Source: Paraglaciecola arctica BSs20135 | Lineage (GTDB): Bacteria; Pseudomonadota; Gammaproteobacteria; Enterobacterales; Alteromonadaceae | NCBI RefSeq assembly: GCF_000314995.1 | Contig: NZ_BAEO01000031.1 | Span: forward strand, 1 to 64,000 | Reading direction: 5' to 3' | Length of the DNA: 64,000 nt | Part shown: one piece after another, positions 18,177-27,426 of the stretch | Layout of the letters: every line of letters begins with the position of its first letter | How positions within the stretch are numbered: position 1 is the stretch's first letter | Notes under the pieces: generated by a model | What the model was told of the DNA's origin: nothing | Databases searched by the model: none | Seen by the model: the letters and a program-made list of their open reading frames with translations, nothing else | Program-made: the position numbers and the translations under genes

Positions 18177-18644
18177 ATGCAAGGTAAAAAAGTCATAATT
18201 GATCAACTCAATGCCCTACTCGCTTATGAGTTAGCTGCTATGGATCAATACTTTATTCATTCTCAAATGTATCAAGACTGGGGTTTAAATAAGTTATATG
18301 TGCGTATTTCCCATGAATTTGATGATGAAAAAGGCCACGCCACAAAATTAATCGAGCGTATGCTATTTTTAGAAGGCACTCCTAACATGGTCGACCGCGA
18401 CGGTTTAATGATAGGTACAGACGTACCATCAATGTTAGAAAGTGATTTGCGCGTGGAATATGCAGTTGCACAAGCTTTGAAAGATACCATTAGTCTCTGT
18501 GAAACTGAGCAAGATTATGTCACCAGAGACATGTTATTGGTGTTATTAGATGACACTGAGATGGATCATGCTTATTGGCTTGAGCAGCAAATAGGTTTAA
18601 TTAAACGTCTAGGCTTGTCTAATTACTTGCAATCTCAGATGTAA
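18177..18644 (+). CDS. bfr: Bacterioferritin, ferroxidase-type subunit
   Basis: 155-aa bacterioferritin paralogue. It keeps the di-iron ligands E18, E51, H54, E94 and the late E/H pair (E128 and H131, shifted by one residue), but has Lys at position 52, so it cannot give the usual Met heme ligand. Together with the upstream Met52 subunit this looks like the paired heme/ferroxidase bacterioferritins of Neisseria and related systems that co-assemble into 24-mers. The genes are translationally close (1-base gap), and a terminator follows. Confidence 0.9.
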   Translation: MQGKKVIIDQLNALLAYELAAMDQYFIHSQMYQDWGLNKLYVRISHEFDDEKGHATKLIERMLFLEGTPNMVDRDGLMIGTDVPSMLESDLRVEYAVAQALKDTISLCETEQDYVTRDMLLVLLDDTEMDHAYWLEQQIGLIKRLGLSNYLQSQM

Positions 18645-18677
18645 AAATAGTTTTATAGACTATTGTTTACTTTCAAA

Positions 18678-18711
18678 AGCTGGATAAGCCTGTTCTTATT
18701 CAGCTTTTTTT
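18678..18711 (+). terminator. Rho-independent terminator after bfr pair
   Basis: Stem AGCTGGATAAG / CTTATTCAGCT (one G-T pair) with a 6-base loop, followed by seven T. It overlaps the end of the convergent gene at 18700-19167, so it may serve both strands. Confidence 0.8.
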
Positions 18712-19167
18712 GTTTCTATCAGTTGAAAAATTAAAAAACCAAGACAGCTCTGCTTGTTTACCATCTGTGGTCTGAATAATCAGTTGCCATCTCATTTGGG
18801 GTTCGCTACAAGAGCCTAAAAACAAAAACGCATTATAAATCTTTTTGTCGTTTTCTACGTAAACAGAGTCAGTCAGAACGGCACTTTTACCCATATACAT
18901 GTTGATACCTTGCACCCACATTTGGGTGATTTCTGTATCCTTTGGAACAGTTATAGTAAGCAAGAGCTCTTCTTCTACTTCAATCTCTTGATTAAATTGA
19001 ACTGAAATTTGTTGGTTATTATCAAAAACAACACATTCTTGCGTTAGATCAATGTTGCACTGTTTTGTCGTTTTTATAGCTGGGGAATCTGTATAATTTA
19101 AATATATGCCTACAGCTGCTGAAAAAAACCAGCAAAGGAAGCAATATTCTTGTAAAAAAAGTAGGAT
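18700..19167 (-). pseudogene. Membrane-anchored hypothetical protein lacking a clear start
   Basis: The open frame runs 155 codons to the stop at 18700. Residues about 10-25 are hydrophobic (membrane anchor or signal), and the rest is a periplasmic-looking domain with Cys residues (CNIDLTQEC, LGSC) and TQMWVQGINMYMGKSAV. There is no ATG, GTG or TTG between the upstream stop and an internal TTG at 18963, which would drop the anchor. Two 7-T runs lie in the N-terminal part, so a homopolymer frameshift is possible. It is either a pseudogene, a sequencing error, or a gene with an unusual start. Family not recognised. Confidence 0.45.
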
Positions 19168-19259
19168 TCAAAATGGCACAGCGGTTAAACTAAACTAGTG
19201 TTAAGTGTGATGAAAAAAAAGATATCTGACAAGTGTGTTTTTATCTTTCTTTTTTAAAT

Positions 19260-19288
19260 AGATAACCTTATTATATATAAGGTTATCT
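19260..19288. promoter_or_regulatory. Strong hairpin in ccoN upstream region
   Basis: Perfect 12-bp arms AGATAACCTTAT / ATAAGGTTATCT with a 5-base loop, about 120-146 bp upstream of ccoN. A loose T/A-rich tract follows. It could be a terminator or a regulatory structure. Confidence 0.5.
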
Positions 19289-19322
19289 TTGTATATTATT
19301 TTTAAAAACAAATGCTTAGCAA

Positions 19323-19359
19323 ACAATTAAAAAACAACCTTGAGTTGTTTTTTAATTGT
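19323..19359. promoter_or_regulatory. Second perfect hairpin in ccoN leader
   Basis: A perfect 16-bp inverted repeat (ACAATTAAAAAACAAC / GTTGTTTTTTAATTGT) around a CTTGA loop, 47 bp before the ccoN start. No consensus FNR/ANR box (TTGAT-N4-ATCAA) was seen nearby. The arms would form an AT-rich stem in RNA or a cruciform/protein site in DNA. Confidence 0.5.
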
Positions 19360-19405
19360 AAGAAGCCTGTAAATTTATCGTTAACAAGTGTGGAAGATTC
19401 ATTAA

Positions 19406-20839
19406 ATGAGTGAAGCTATTCAAGTTCATCCCGAATACAACTATAAAGTAGTTCGGCAATTTGCGGTGATGACCGTAATATGGGGAATTGTTGGTATGAG
19501 TGTTGGGGTGCTAATTGCAGCTCAACTATATTGGCCAGCACTGAATTTCGATACTCCATGGTTAACTTTCTCTAGATTAAGACCGCTTCATACCAATGCT
19601 GTGATCTTCGCCTTTGGTGGAAGCGCCTTATTTGCGACTTCTTTCTACGTAGTTCAGCGAACCTCGAATGTTAGATTGTTCAGTGACAAACTAGCTTCAT
19701 TTACATTTTGGGGCTGGCAACTGGTCATAATTTTAACAGCGATAACGCTGCCAATGGGTCTGACATCAACCAAAGAATATGGTGAGATGGAATGGCCTAT
19801 TGATATTTTGATTACCATAGTTTGGTTGGCTTATTTGATTAATTTCTTTGGCACAATGGTCATCAGAAAAGTCTCTCACATATATGTGGCCAACTGGTTT
19901 TTTGGGGCATTTATCATAACAGTTGCAGTACTACATATAGCCAACAGTATGGCTATTCCTGTTTCTCTGACCAAGTCTTACTCTATATACGCTGGCGCCG
20001 TTGATGCTATGATCCAATGGTGGTATGGACATAATGCAGTTGGGTTTTTCTTAACCGCTGGCTTCTTAGGTATGATGTATTATTTTGTACCCAAACAAGC
20101 TGGACGACCTGTTTATTCATATCGTTTGTCAGTAGTACATTTTTGGGCGCTAATATCCCTTTATATCTGGGCTGGCCCTCACCACCTTCATTACACTGCC
20201 CTACCAGATTGGACACAGTCTTTAGGTATGGCAATGTCTATTATCCTATTCGTCCCTTCTTGGGGTGGCATGATAAACGGAATTATGACGTTATCGGGTG
20301 CTTGGCATAAGTTGCGAACAGACCCTATTTTACGTTTTCTAGTTGTATCCCTTTCCTTCTACGGTATGTCTACTTTTGAAGGGCCAATGATGGCAATTAA
20401 AACCGTTAATGCATTATCCCATTATACCGATTGGACTATAGGTCATGTACATTCTGGAGCTTTGGGTTGGGTTGCAATGGTATCTATTGGTTCAATTTAC
20501 CACCTTATTCCTATTCTGTTCGATAAGCCCAGAATGTATAGTATTAAATTGATCAACGTGCATTTTTGGTTAGCTACAGTAGGCGTTGTGTTATACATAG
20601 TTGCTATGTGGATGTCAGGTGTTTTACAAGGTTTGATGTGGCGCGCAATTAATGCGGATGGCACCTTAACTTATAGTTTTGTGGAATCTCTTGAGGCTTC
20701 TAAACCATTCTATCTGGTACGTTTCTTCGGTGGTGTTTTAGTTGTAGCTGGCATGTTAATCATGGCTTACAACGTATACAGAACCATTAAAAGTGATAGC
20801 GAAGAATTGGCAATTGAACCAGAAGTACAACCGGCTTAA
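19406..20839 (+). CDS. ccoN: cbb3-type cytochrome c oxidase subunit I
   Basis: 477-aa catalytic subunit with 12 expected membrane helices. The heme/CuB His ligands sit in recognisable motifs: [55 protein letters not shown] and [13 protein letters not shown]. It reduces O2 to water at the end of the microaerobic respiratory chain. First gene of ccoNOQP, with ccoO 12 bp downstream. Confidence 0.97.
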   Translation: MSEAIQVHPEYNYKVVRQFAVMTVIWGIVGMSVGVLIAAQLYWPALNFDTPWLTFSRLRPLHTNAVIFAFGGSALFATSFYVVQRTSNVRLFSDKLASFTFWGWQLVIILTAITLPMGLTSTKEYGEMEWPIDILITIVWLAYLINFFGTMVIRKVSHIYVANWFFGAFIITVAVLHIANSMAIPVSLTKSYSIYAGAVDAMIQWWYGHNAVGFFLTAGFLGMMYYFVPKQAGRPVYSYRLSVVHFWALISLYIWAGPHHLHYTALPDWTQSLGMAMSIILFVPSWGGMINGIMTLSGAWHKLRTDPILRFLVVSLSFYGMSTFEGPMMAIKTVNALSHYTDWTIGHVHSGALGWVAMVSIGSIYHLIPILFDKPRMYSIKLINVHFWLATVGVVLYIVAMWMSGVLQGLMWRAINADGTLTYSFVESLEASKPFYLVRFFGGVLVVAGMLIMAYNVYRTIKSDSEELAIEPEVQPA

Positions 20840-20851
20840 GGAGGTCAGACT

Positions 20852-21457
20852 ATGAAAAATGCACATGCGTTAATTGAAAAAAATGTAGGCCTATTGGCTG
20901 TTCTTATTCTGGTTGCCATTAGTTTGGGTGGCATGGCGCAAATTACTCCGCTTATGTTTCAACAACAAATGATGGAGCCAGTTGATGGTTTAGAACCTTA
21001 TACTGCGTTGCAAATGGAAGGCAGAGATATTTATATTCGTGAAGGTTGTGTGGGTTGTCACAGCCAAATGATCCGCCCTTTCCGTTCTGAAACGGAACGT
21101 TATGGTCATTACTCAGTTGCCGGTGAATCTGTATGGGAACATCCATTTTTGTGGGGTTCAAAACGAACTGGTCCTGATCTAGCGCGGGTTGGTGGTAGAT
21201 ACAGCGATGATTGGCATAGAATTCACCTAACTAACGCAAGGGATTTAGTTCCTGAATCTAATATGCCTGGTTTTCCTTGGTTATTAGAAAACACTTTAGA
21301 CGGTGAATTAACAGCAAAAAAACTATCTGTGTTTAGAGATTTTGGCGTGCCATATACCGATGAAGATATTGCTGGCGCTAAAGAAGCTGTTAAAGGTAAG
21401 ACTGAAATGGTCGCACTAATCGCCTATTTGCAATCTCTTGGCACGGCGTTGAAATAA
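20852..21457 (+). CDS. ccoO: cbb3-type cytochrome c oxidase subunit II
   Basis: 201-aa membrane-anchored mono-heme cytochrome c. There is an N-terminal helix ([18 protein letters not shown]) and the heme motif [12 protein letters not shown]. It passes electrons from CcoP to CcoN. A strong Shine-Dalgarno (AAGGAGG) lies just upstream of the ATG. Confidence 0.97.
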   Translation: MKNAHALIEKNVGLLAVLILVAISLGGMAQITPLMFQQQMMEPVDGLEPYTALQMEGRDIYIREGCVGCHSQMIRPFRSETERYGHYSVAGESVWEHPFLWGSKRTGPDLARVGGRYSDDWHRIHLTNARDLVPESNMPGFPWLLENTLDGELTAKKLSVFRDFGVPYTDEDIAGAKEAVKGKTEMVALIAYLQSLGTALK

Positions 21458-21458
21458 T

Positions 21459-21632
21459 ATGGATTATGCAATTAGTGGCAGTATATACACAGTATTAGTA
21501 TTTGTGATTTTTATTGGAATTGTGTTGTGGGCCTATAGTAAAAAGTCAAAAGCAAGTTTTGACGAGGCCGAAAAGCTTATCTTTGATGATGAGCCACAAC
21601 AAAATAAGCAGGAGTCTAAAGTAGATGAGTAG
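21459..21632 (+). CDS. ccoQ: cbb3-type oxidase subunit IV
   Basis: 57-aa single-helix membrane protein (MDYAISGSIYTVLVFVIFIG) with a charged, acidic cytoplasmic tail (FDEAEKLIFDDEP) typical of CcoQ/FixQ, which stabilises the core complex. It starts 1 base after the ccoO stop and overlaps the ccoP start by 8 bases, so translation is coupled. Confidence 0.93.
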   Translation: MDYAISGSIYTVLVFVIFIGIVLWAYSKKSKASFDEAEKLIFDDEPQQNKQESKVDE

Positions 21633-22581
21633 TTTTTGGAGTATCTGGATCACTGTCATTACATTGGGGACAATATTAGGTTGTTATTTATTGCTTCGCT
21701 GGTGTTTACAGAATAAAACAGGTGTTGCAGAAGGTGATGATATGCATCATGAATTTGATGGCATTGTCGAACTCAACAACCAGTTACCTAGATGGTGGAC
21801 GATATTATTCTACGTTTGTATCGTTTGGGCACTTATTTACTTAGTCTTATATCCTGGCTTAGGCAATTATAAAGGATTGATTAATTGGCAAAGTTCTAAT
21901 CAAAACATTCAATCATTGGCCGAGTCTAAAGCCGCAGTTGAGGCAAACAAAACTAATGGTGTAATAAATCAATATGATAGGGAAGTTGAATTTGCTGATG
22001 AACTTTTCGCTCCTATTTTTGAAGGATATTACAAAAAAACGATCCCTGAATTGGCTAAAGATGCAGAAGCATTAAAGATTGGGCAACGTTTGTTTAGTCA
22101 AAATTGTTCACAATGTCACGGTTCTGATGCTCGTGGTCAAAGAGGTTTTCCAAATCTGAGTGACGATGATTGGTTGTACGGTGGCTCACCAGAGAAAATC
22201 ACTGAAACCTTAATGAATGGCCGTCAAGGCATGATGCCTGCGCAATTAGATGCAATGGGTGAAAAAGGTATTCAAGAATTAGTGGCTTACGTTTTAAGTT
22301 TAAGTAACAGACCAGACTTAGATCAAGCTATGGTAGACGCAGGCCAAGCTAAATTTGCTATATGTGCAGCCTGTCATGGCCAAGACGGAAAAGGAAATCA
22401 ATTGTTAGGCTCAGCTAACCTGACTGACCAAATTTGGTTATACGGAGGCACAGACAAAGCGATTACAGAAACCCTTACTTACGGTCGTAATGGTGTTATG
22501 CCATCATTTAGAAACACCTTAGGTGAAAAGAAAGTCCATCTGGTCGCCGCATACGTATACAGTTTGTCGCAAGACAAGTAG
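21625..22581 (+). CDS. ccoP: cbb3-type oxidase subunit III, di-heme cytochrome c
   Basis: 318 aa. Two N-terminal helices (about residues 5-25 and 56-78) flank a conserved DGIVELNNQLPRWW, then two cytochrome c domains follow with CSQCHG and CAACHG and distal Met ligands in GRQGMMPAQ and GRNGVMPSF. It accepts electrons from the periplasmic pool. Last gene of the oxidase operon, followed by a terminator. Confidence 0.97.
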   Translation: MSSFWSIWITVITLGTILGCYLLLRWCLQNKTGVAEGDDMHHEFDGIVELNNQLPRWWTILFYVCIVWALIYLVLYPGLGNYKGLINWQSSNQNIQSLAESKAAVEANKTNGVINQYDREVEFADELFAPIFEGYYKKTIPELAKDAEALKIGQRLFSQNCSQCHGSDARGQRGFPNLSDDDWLYGGSPEKITETLMNGRQGMMPAQLDAMGEKGIQELVAYVLSLSNRPDLDQAMVDAGQAKFAICAACHGQDGKGNQLLGSANLTDQIWLYGGTDKAITETLTYGRNGVMPSFRNTLGEKKVHLVAAYVYSLSQDK

Positions 22582-22598
22582 TAACGAAGTGGTATACT

Positions 22599-22625
22599 AA
22601 AAGCCCCGTTTCTACGGGGCTTTTT
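22599..22625 (+). terminator. Rho-independent terminator after ccoP
   Basis: Stem AAAAGCCCCGT / ACGGGGCTTTT with a TTCT-type loop, followed by a T-rich run. It separates the structural operon from the assembly genes. Confidence 0.9.
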
Positions 22626-22662
22626 ATTTTTTATTTGTTTTAACATTGAGTAGTTTCTTTTC

Positions 22663-23154
22663 ATGCAATCTGACATTCCTAAAATTTGGTACAAACAATT
22701 CTGGCCTTGGTTTCTCATAATCGTGCCACTTACATCTATGGTGCTTAGTTTTACTATGATGAATTTGGCATTTAATAGTGAAGACAGCATGGTCATTGAC
22801 GACTATTACAAAGAAGGAAGAGCTATTAATCTAAAGATACACAAACTGCAGCAGGCCGAGCTCCTCAATATATCGACTAAGGCGCAAGTATTTGCAGATT
22901 ATGTTGAAGTTATCTTTATCAGTGGTGCGCCTGAAAATGGTGAGGCACTCACTTTAGACTTTCATCATTCCACTCAAGAATTTAAAGATTTCTCAGTAAC
23001 TTTGTTACGAGATGCCAGCGGCACATATCGTGCGCCCTTTACCGAAGGGGTTTCAGGAAAGTGGCAAATAAGCTTACATCCTTTTGATGGAAACTGGAAA
23101 ATTCAAAAAGTAATTTCCCTGCCACAAGCAACACCATTTGATTTAAATCCCTAA
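22663..23154 (+). CDS. fixH: FixH-family cbb3 oxidase assembly protein
   Basis: 163-aa protein with one N-terminal membrane helix (FWPWFLIIVPLTSMVLSFTMMNL), the DDYYKEGRAIN motif typical of FixH, and a periplasmic beta domain. It is part of the CcoGHIS-type accessory set for copper delivery and oxidase maturation. ccoI starts 4 bases after its stop. No ccoG (polyferredoxin) gene is present here. Confidence 0.88.
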   Translation: MQSDIPKIWYKQFWPWFLIIVPLTSMVLSFTMMNLAFNSEDSMVIDDYYKEGRAINLKIHKLQQAELLNISTKAQVFADYVEVIFISGAPENGEALTLDFHHSTQEFKDFSVTLLRDASGTYRAPFTEGVSGKWQISLHPFDGNWKIQKVISLPQATPFDLNP

Positions 23155-23158
23155 CACG

Positions 23159-25528
23159 ATGCAGCCTAAGTGTTTTCACTGTGGTTTGGATATACCTCCA
23201 CAGTTCAACTACCACACTAATGTACTAGGGAAACGACAAGCCTTTTGTTGTCCTGGTTGCAGTGCAGTGGCCGAGGCAATAGTTAAAAATGGCTTGGAAG
23301 ATTATTATCATTATCGAAGTGAGTTTGCTGAAAAGGCTGCTGAGAACGAAGATGAGTTGTTGCAGAAACTCAAAGTATTTGACGATGAAAGTATATTGCA
23401 GGAATTTGTAGAAAGTCAGCAAGATGCTAGCGAAATTCAACTAACCATTAGCGGAATTAATTGCGCTGCATGTGGATGGTTAATTGAGAAACAACTGGCT
23501 AAATTAAGCGGCGTACTGAAAGTCGGCGTTAATGTATCGGCCAGACGTGCAAGCGTGACATGGAATAATAAAAAGTTAAAACTCAGTCAAATATTGAATC
23601 ATATTGAAAACATTGGTTACCACGCTAAACCATTTCAGCCAGAGCAACATGAAGCGTCGTTCAGACAGGAAAATAAAGCATTTCTAAAACGTTTAGGTTT
23701 AGCAGGGTTAATGACTATGCAAGTCATGATGTTAAATGTAGGCGTATTTTTTGATTTATTTGGACATATAGATCCACAAACAAAACAATATTTTAATTGG
23801 ATTAGTCTACTGCTAACCACCCCCGTTATTCTTTATTCGGCTTCAGGCTTTTATTCGAGCGCAATCAGGGCACTGCGCGCCAAAGTCGTTAATATGGATG
23901 TACCTATTACACTGGCATTAACGTTAACCTATGTGTCTGGGGTATTTGCCACAGCACAAAATAGCGGACAAACCTATTTCGAATCTTTGTGTATGTTTGT
24001 GTTTTTGTTACTTATTAGCCGTTACCTTGAACACAGTGCTCGCTACAAAGCCTCTCAACTGTCAGCGAATATGCTGGAATACATGCCCTCCACCGCCAAT
24101 TTACTTGTTGGCAATCAAATAACGCCTGTACTGGCAAAGTCTTTAGTTGCTGAGCAACTAGTATTAGTTAAGTCCGGTGAAATGGTACCCATAGATGGAG
24201 TAATTTTAGAAGGTGAAGGTCAATTGGATGAGGCCATGTTAACCGGTGAATTTGACTTGGTCAGTAAGTCCATTGGAGAAACTGTTTTTGCTGGCACGGT
24301 AAACCAATTAGGCACCTTAACAATTAAGGTTAACAAATCCTTAAAAAACTCCATGCTTAATCAAATCAACATATTACAAAACAAAGCTTTATTGAGTAAG
24401 CCTAAGATAGCTAGTTTAGCTGACCAATTTTCTCAATACTTCGTTATGGCAGTACTGGTGATTTCCCTCAGCAGTTATATTATTTGGTTGCAAATAGATG
24501 CTTCTCAAGCACTGTGGATCACGATTTCAATCCTTATTGCCACCTGTCCCTGTGCCTTAGGGTTGGCAACTCCTTCAGCGCTATCATGCGCTGTTGCGCA
24601 TTTAAATAGTAAAGGAATATTATTAAAACGTGCTGATGCCCTAGAACAAATATCGCAAGTGGACTGGGTTGCTTTAGATAAAACAGGTACTTTAACAGAG
24701 GGGAAATTTACTATTGCTGAATTTTTTTGTGCCCCAGAGCTAGATAAAGCACAATGTTTGCAAATGGCTGCCAGCCTAGAGCAATATTCATCTCACCCTA
24801 TAGCAAAAGCCTTTTCTGAGTTACCTTGCGGATATTTAGTATCAGATTTTTCAGCAAAAATAGGTCAAGGTGTAACAGGCACTATTGATGGAGTCAGCTA
24901 TAAACTAGGCTCACAACACTTTATTGGTTTAGACGTGCCGATTCAGATGCAAAGTTGCAATGCATTTTTAACTACTGTCGATAAGGTTCTGTGCGGATTT
25001 TTGTTAACCGATAAAATTCGTACAAGTAGTGTTGAGCTAATAAATGCCATTAAGGTTAAACAGCTTACCTTGCTAAGTGGTGATATCCCATCTGTGGTAG
25101 AAAGTGTCGCCAACACATTAAAAATCCCTAACTGGCTAGCGCAACAAACACCTGAAGATAAACTAAAAGTAATTAAACAAGCACAAGCCAATAAACATGT
25201 GGTATTGATGGTAGGTGATGGTATCAATGATGGACCTGTCTTAGCCCAAGCAGATGTATCAGTGACCTTAGGTGCGGGCTCTGATTTAGCAAAATCATCG
25301 GCCGATGTTATTTTGTTAGACAACTCCTTGGAAAAAATCGGCTTAGTATTCGCCATTGCTAAACGTTGTAAGCGCAAAATCATCCAAAATATGAGCTGGG
25401 CACTAGGATATAATCTATTAATATTGCCATTAGCAGTCACTGGATTATTAAGCCCATGGATGGCAGTAGTGGGCATGTCCCTAAGTTCGTTAATTGTGGT
25501 GGTTAATTCCATTAGGCTTTTAAAATAA
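23159..25528 (+). CDS. ccoI: Copper-transporting P1B-type ATPase for cbb3 assembly
   Basis: 789 aa. The N-terminus has a Cys-rich metal-binding segment (CFHCGLDIP, FCCPGCSAV) then an HMA domain (GINCAACGW). P-type ATPase signatures follow: CPCALGLATPSA in the transport helix (about residue 463), phosphorylation motif DKTGTLTEG (about 505), HP motif SSHPIAKA, and hinge GDGINDGPVL. It is the CcoI/FixI subgroup that loads copper for the CcoN binuclear centre. Confidence 0.95.
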   Translation: MQPKCFHCGLDIPPQFNYHTNVLGKRQAFCCPGCSAVAEAIVKNGLEDYYHYRSEFAEKAAENEDELLQKLKVFDDESILQEFVESQQDASEIQLTISGINCAACGWLIEKQLAKLSGVLKVGVNVSARRASVTWNNKKLKLSQILNHIENIGYHAKPFQPEQHEASFRQENKAFLKRLGLAGLMTMQVMMLNVGVFFDLFGHIDPQTKQYFNWISLLLTTPVILYSASGFYSSAIRALRAKVVNMDVPITLALTLTYVSGVFATAQNSGQTYFESLCMFVFLLLISRYLEHSARYKASQLSANMLEYMPSTANLLVGNQITPVLAKSLVAEQLVLVKSGEMVPIDGVILEGEGQLDEAMLTGEFDLVSKSIGETVFAGTVNQLGTLTIKVNKSLKNSMLNQINILQNKALLSKPKIASLADQFSQYFVMAVLVISLSSYIIWLQIDASQALWITISILIATCPCALGLATPSALSCAVAHLNSKGILLKRADALEQISQVDWVALDKTGTLTEGKFTIAEFFCAPELDKAQCLQMAASLEQYSSHPIAKAFSELPCGYLVSDFSAKIGQGVTGTIDGVSYKLGSQHFIGLDVPIQMQSCNAFLTTVDKVLCGFLLTDKIRTSSVELINAIKVKQLTLLSGDIPSVVESVANTLKIPNWLAQQTPEDKLKVIKQAQANKHVVLMVGDGINDGPVLAQADVSVTLGAGSDLAKSSADVILLDNSLEKIGLVFAIAKRCKRKIIQNMSWALGYNLLILPLAVTGLLSPWMAVVGMSLSSLIVVVNSIRLLK

Positions 25529-25540
25529 TCAGGAGTAGTT

Positions 25541-25732
25541 TTGAGTATCATTTACGTGTTAATTCCCTTAGCAATACTACTTGTGTGTATTGCCATTGCG
25601 GTATTTTTTTGGGCCGTTAAATCGAATCAATTTGAAGATCTAGAACGCCACGGCAGCAGCATTTTGTTTGACGATGATCTACCTAAAAAAACCTCCAAGA
25701 CACAATCAAAATCAAACCAAAGCAATGAATGA
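25541..25732 (+). CDS. ccoS: cbb3 oxidase maturation protein CcoS
   Basis: 63-aa protein with one N-terminal helix (VLIPLAILLVCIAIAVFFWAV), the conserved NQFEDLERHG motif and the FDDD acidic patch of CcoS. The start is a TTG at 25541 with AGGAG 5 bases upstream. The 3' end overlaps the next gene by 8 bases. Confidence 0.93.
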   Translation: MSIIYVLIPLAILLVCIAIAVFFWAVKSNQFEDLERHGSSILFDDDLPKKTSKTQSKSNQSNE

Positions 25733-26396
25733 CATTAGTTTTATTTCGGCTTTCCTTATTGGTTTAGCTGGAGGCGTACATTGCGTTGGGATGTGTGGCG
25801 GGATAGTTGGTGCTTTTGCATACGCAGTGCCTAAAGACTCTTCCATGCTTGCATACACTTTGGCCTACAATTTTGGTCGAATAACCAGCTACGTCTTAGC
25901 AGGTGCAATAACTGGCTGGGCCGGTTATTTGTTTGCAAACCAAATCAATCAAGGCATTGTCATTTTGCAGTTTGTTAGTGGCATTTTTCTGTTTCTGTTA
26001 GGATTATATGTTGCTGGTTGGTGGCAAGGTCTTACTAAAATTGAAAAACTTGGTAGCAAGTTTTGGCAAGTTATCCGTCCTTGGTCGAAAAAATTATTAC
26101 CCTTTAAAAGCCCATTACACGCCCTACCCTATGGCATGATTTGGGGCTGGTTACCCTGTGGATTAGTTTATTCTGTGTTAACTTGGTCCTTGGCCAGTGG
26201 CTCTGCGTTACAAGGTGCCATCATCATGGCTGGCTTTGGTTTAGGCACTTTACCCATAATGATATTAATGGCAACTGGTTTCGAAAAAATTCAGCACGTT
26301 ATCCAAAAACCGAAAGCAAAGGTCATAATGGGACTACTTTTAATGGTATTTGCTACAAATCAATTATTCCAAGCTATATCGGGTTCAATTCAATAA
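25725..26396 (+). CDS. CcoH-like sulfite-exporter-family membrane protein (COG2836)
   Basis: 223-aa protein with six or so membrane helices. The opening (FLIGLAGGVHCVGMCGGIVGAFAYAVP) and the later WGWLPCGLVYSVL, with its Cys, are typical of the DsbD/TauE-like family encoded beside ccoS and implicated in copper supply to cbb3 oxidase. The start at 25725 gives an 8-bp overlap with ccoS; a longer frame from 25668 lies within ccoS and lacks homology. Confidence 0.85.
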   Translation: MNDISFISAFLIGLAGGVHCVGMCGGIVGAFAYAVPKDSSMLAYTLAYNFGRITSYVLAGAITGWAGYLFANQINQGIVILQFVSGIFLFLLGLYVAGWWQGLTKIEKLGSKFWQVIRPWSKKLLPFKSPLHALPYGMIWGWLPCGLVYSVLTWSLASGSALQGAIIMAGFGLGTLPIMILMATGFEKIQHVIQKPKAKVIMGLLLMVFATNQLFQAISGSIQ

Positions 26397-26494
26397 TATT
26401 TTGATGTTTTTAATAGTTAACAACTGGTAAGTTCTTAAATAGTTTCATAAGCTTAATACACTTCTCCCTAGTTAATATAATCAAAAGGTCGGGT

Positions 26495-27424
26495 ATGAAT
26501 TATCAGAGAATATTAGCCGTTATTGAGCCAGAACTTTCCTCACAAAAATCACTATCTAGAGCAATTGAAATAGCCCGAATGAACGGCGCCAGTATTACTG
26601 CGTTCTTAACTATCTATGACTTTTCATACGAAATGACTACTATGCTGTCGATGGACGAACGTGAAAATATGCGCCAGGCAGTCATCGATGATAGAACGGA
26701 GTGGTTGGTAAATATTGTCTCAGAGCAATTCAAGACTCCAGGAGTGAACATCGATGTAAAAATCGTTTGGCATAACCGACCTTATGAAAGCATTATTTTT
26801 GAAGTGATAGACAAGGGTTACGATTTAATTGTTAAAGGGACTCAGCAACACGATACCTTAAAATCAGTTATTTTCACTCCTACCGATTGGCATATTATGC
26901 GCAAAGCGCCTGTTCCAGTATTGTTAGTAAAAGAACATGACTGGCCATTAGGAGGTCAAATTATTGCAGCCATTAACGTAGGAGTAGATGTCGAAGAACA
27001 CAAATCTTTAAATGAAGAAATCACCAAACAAGCACTTCATTTTGGTAAGTTATTATCTTCAAATGTACATTTGGTGAATTCGTATCCCGGCACACCTGCC
27101 AATATTGTTATCGAAATTCCAGAGTTTGATCCTACTTCTTATGATGAATCAGCGAAGCAACATCATGAGCAATGTATGCAAATTCACGCTGACAAACACC
27201 ATATAAACAAAGAACATTGTCATGTGCATATCGGCTTACCAGAAGATGTGATCCCCAAATATGCTGAACAATTAGATGCAGAATTAGTGGTACTGGGGAC
27301 TGTTGGCCGACAAGGTATTTCTGCCGCACTGATAGGTAACACGGCAGAACATGTAATTGATAAACTCAATTGTGACGTATTGGCGATAAAACCAGAGGGT
27401 TTTGTATCACCAGTAAAATGTTAG
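26495..27424 (+). CDS. uspE: Universal stress protein E
   Basis: 309 aa comprising two tandem Usp domains (about residues 1-150 and 155-305). The first begins YQRILAVIEPELSSQKSL; the second carries VVLGTVGRQGISAALIGNTAEHVID, the ATP-binding-type GxxG-x9-G(S/T) motif. UspE affects stress survival, motility and aggregation in relatives. It often neighbours fnr and cbb3 assembly genes; fnr itself is not found here. Confidence 0.92.
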   Translation: MNYQRILAVIEPELSSQKSLSRAIEIARMNGASITAFLTIYDFSYEMTTMLSMDERENMRQAVIDDRTEWLVNIVSEQFKTPGVNIDVKIVWHNRPYESIIFEVIDKGYDLIVKGTQQHDTLKSVIFTPTDWHIMRKAPVPVLLVKEHDWPLGGQIIAAINVGVDVEEHKSLNEEITKQALHFGKLLSSNVHLVNSYPGTPANIVIEIPEFDPTSYDESAKQHHEQCMQIHADKHHINKEHCHVHIGLPEDVIPKYAEQLDAELVVLGTVGRQGISAALIGNTAEHVIDKLNCDVLAIKPEGFVSPVKC

Positions 27425-27426
27425 TA

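Noticed and set aside
19180-19405. Search for an FNR/ANR box upstream of ccoN
   Set aside because: No TTGAT-N4-ATCAA-like site was found by eye.
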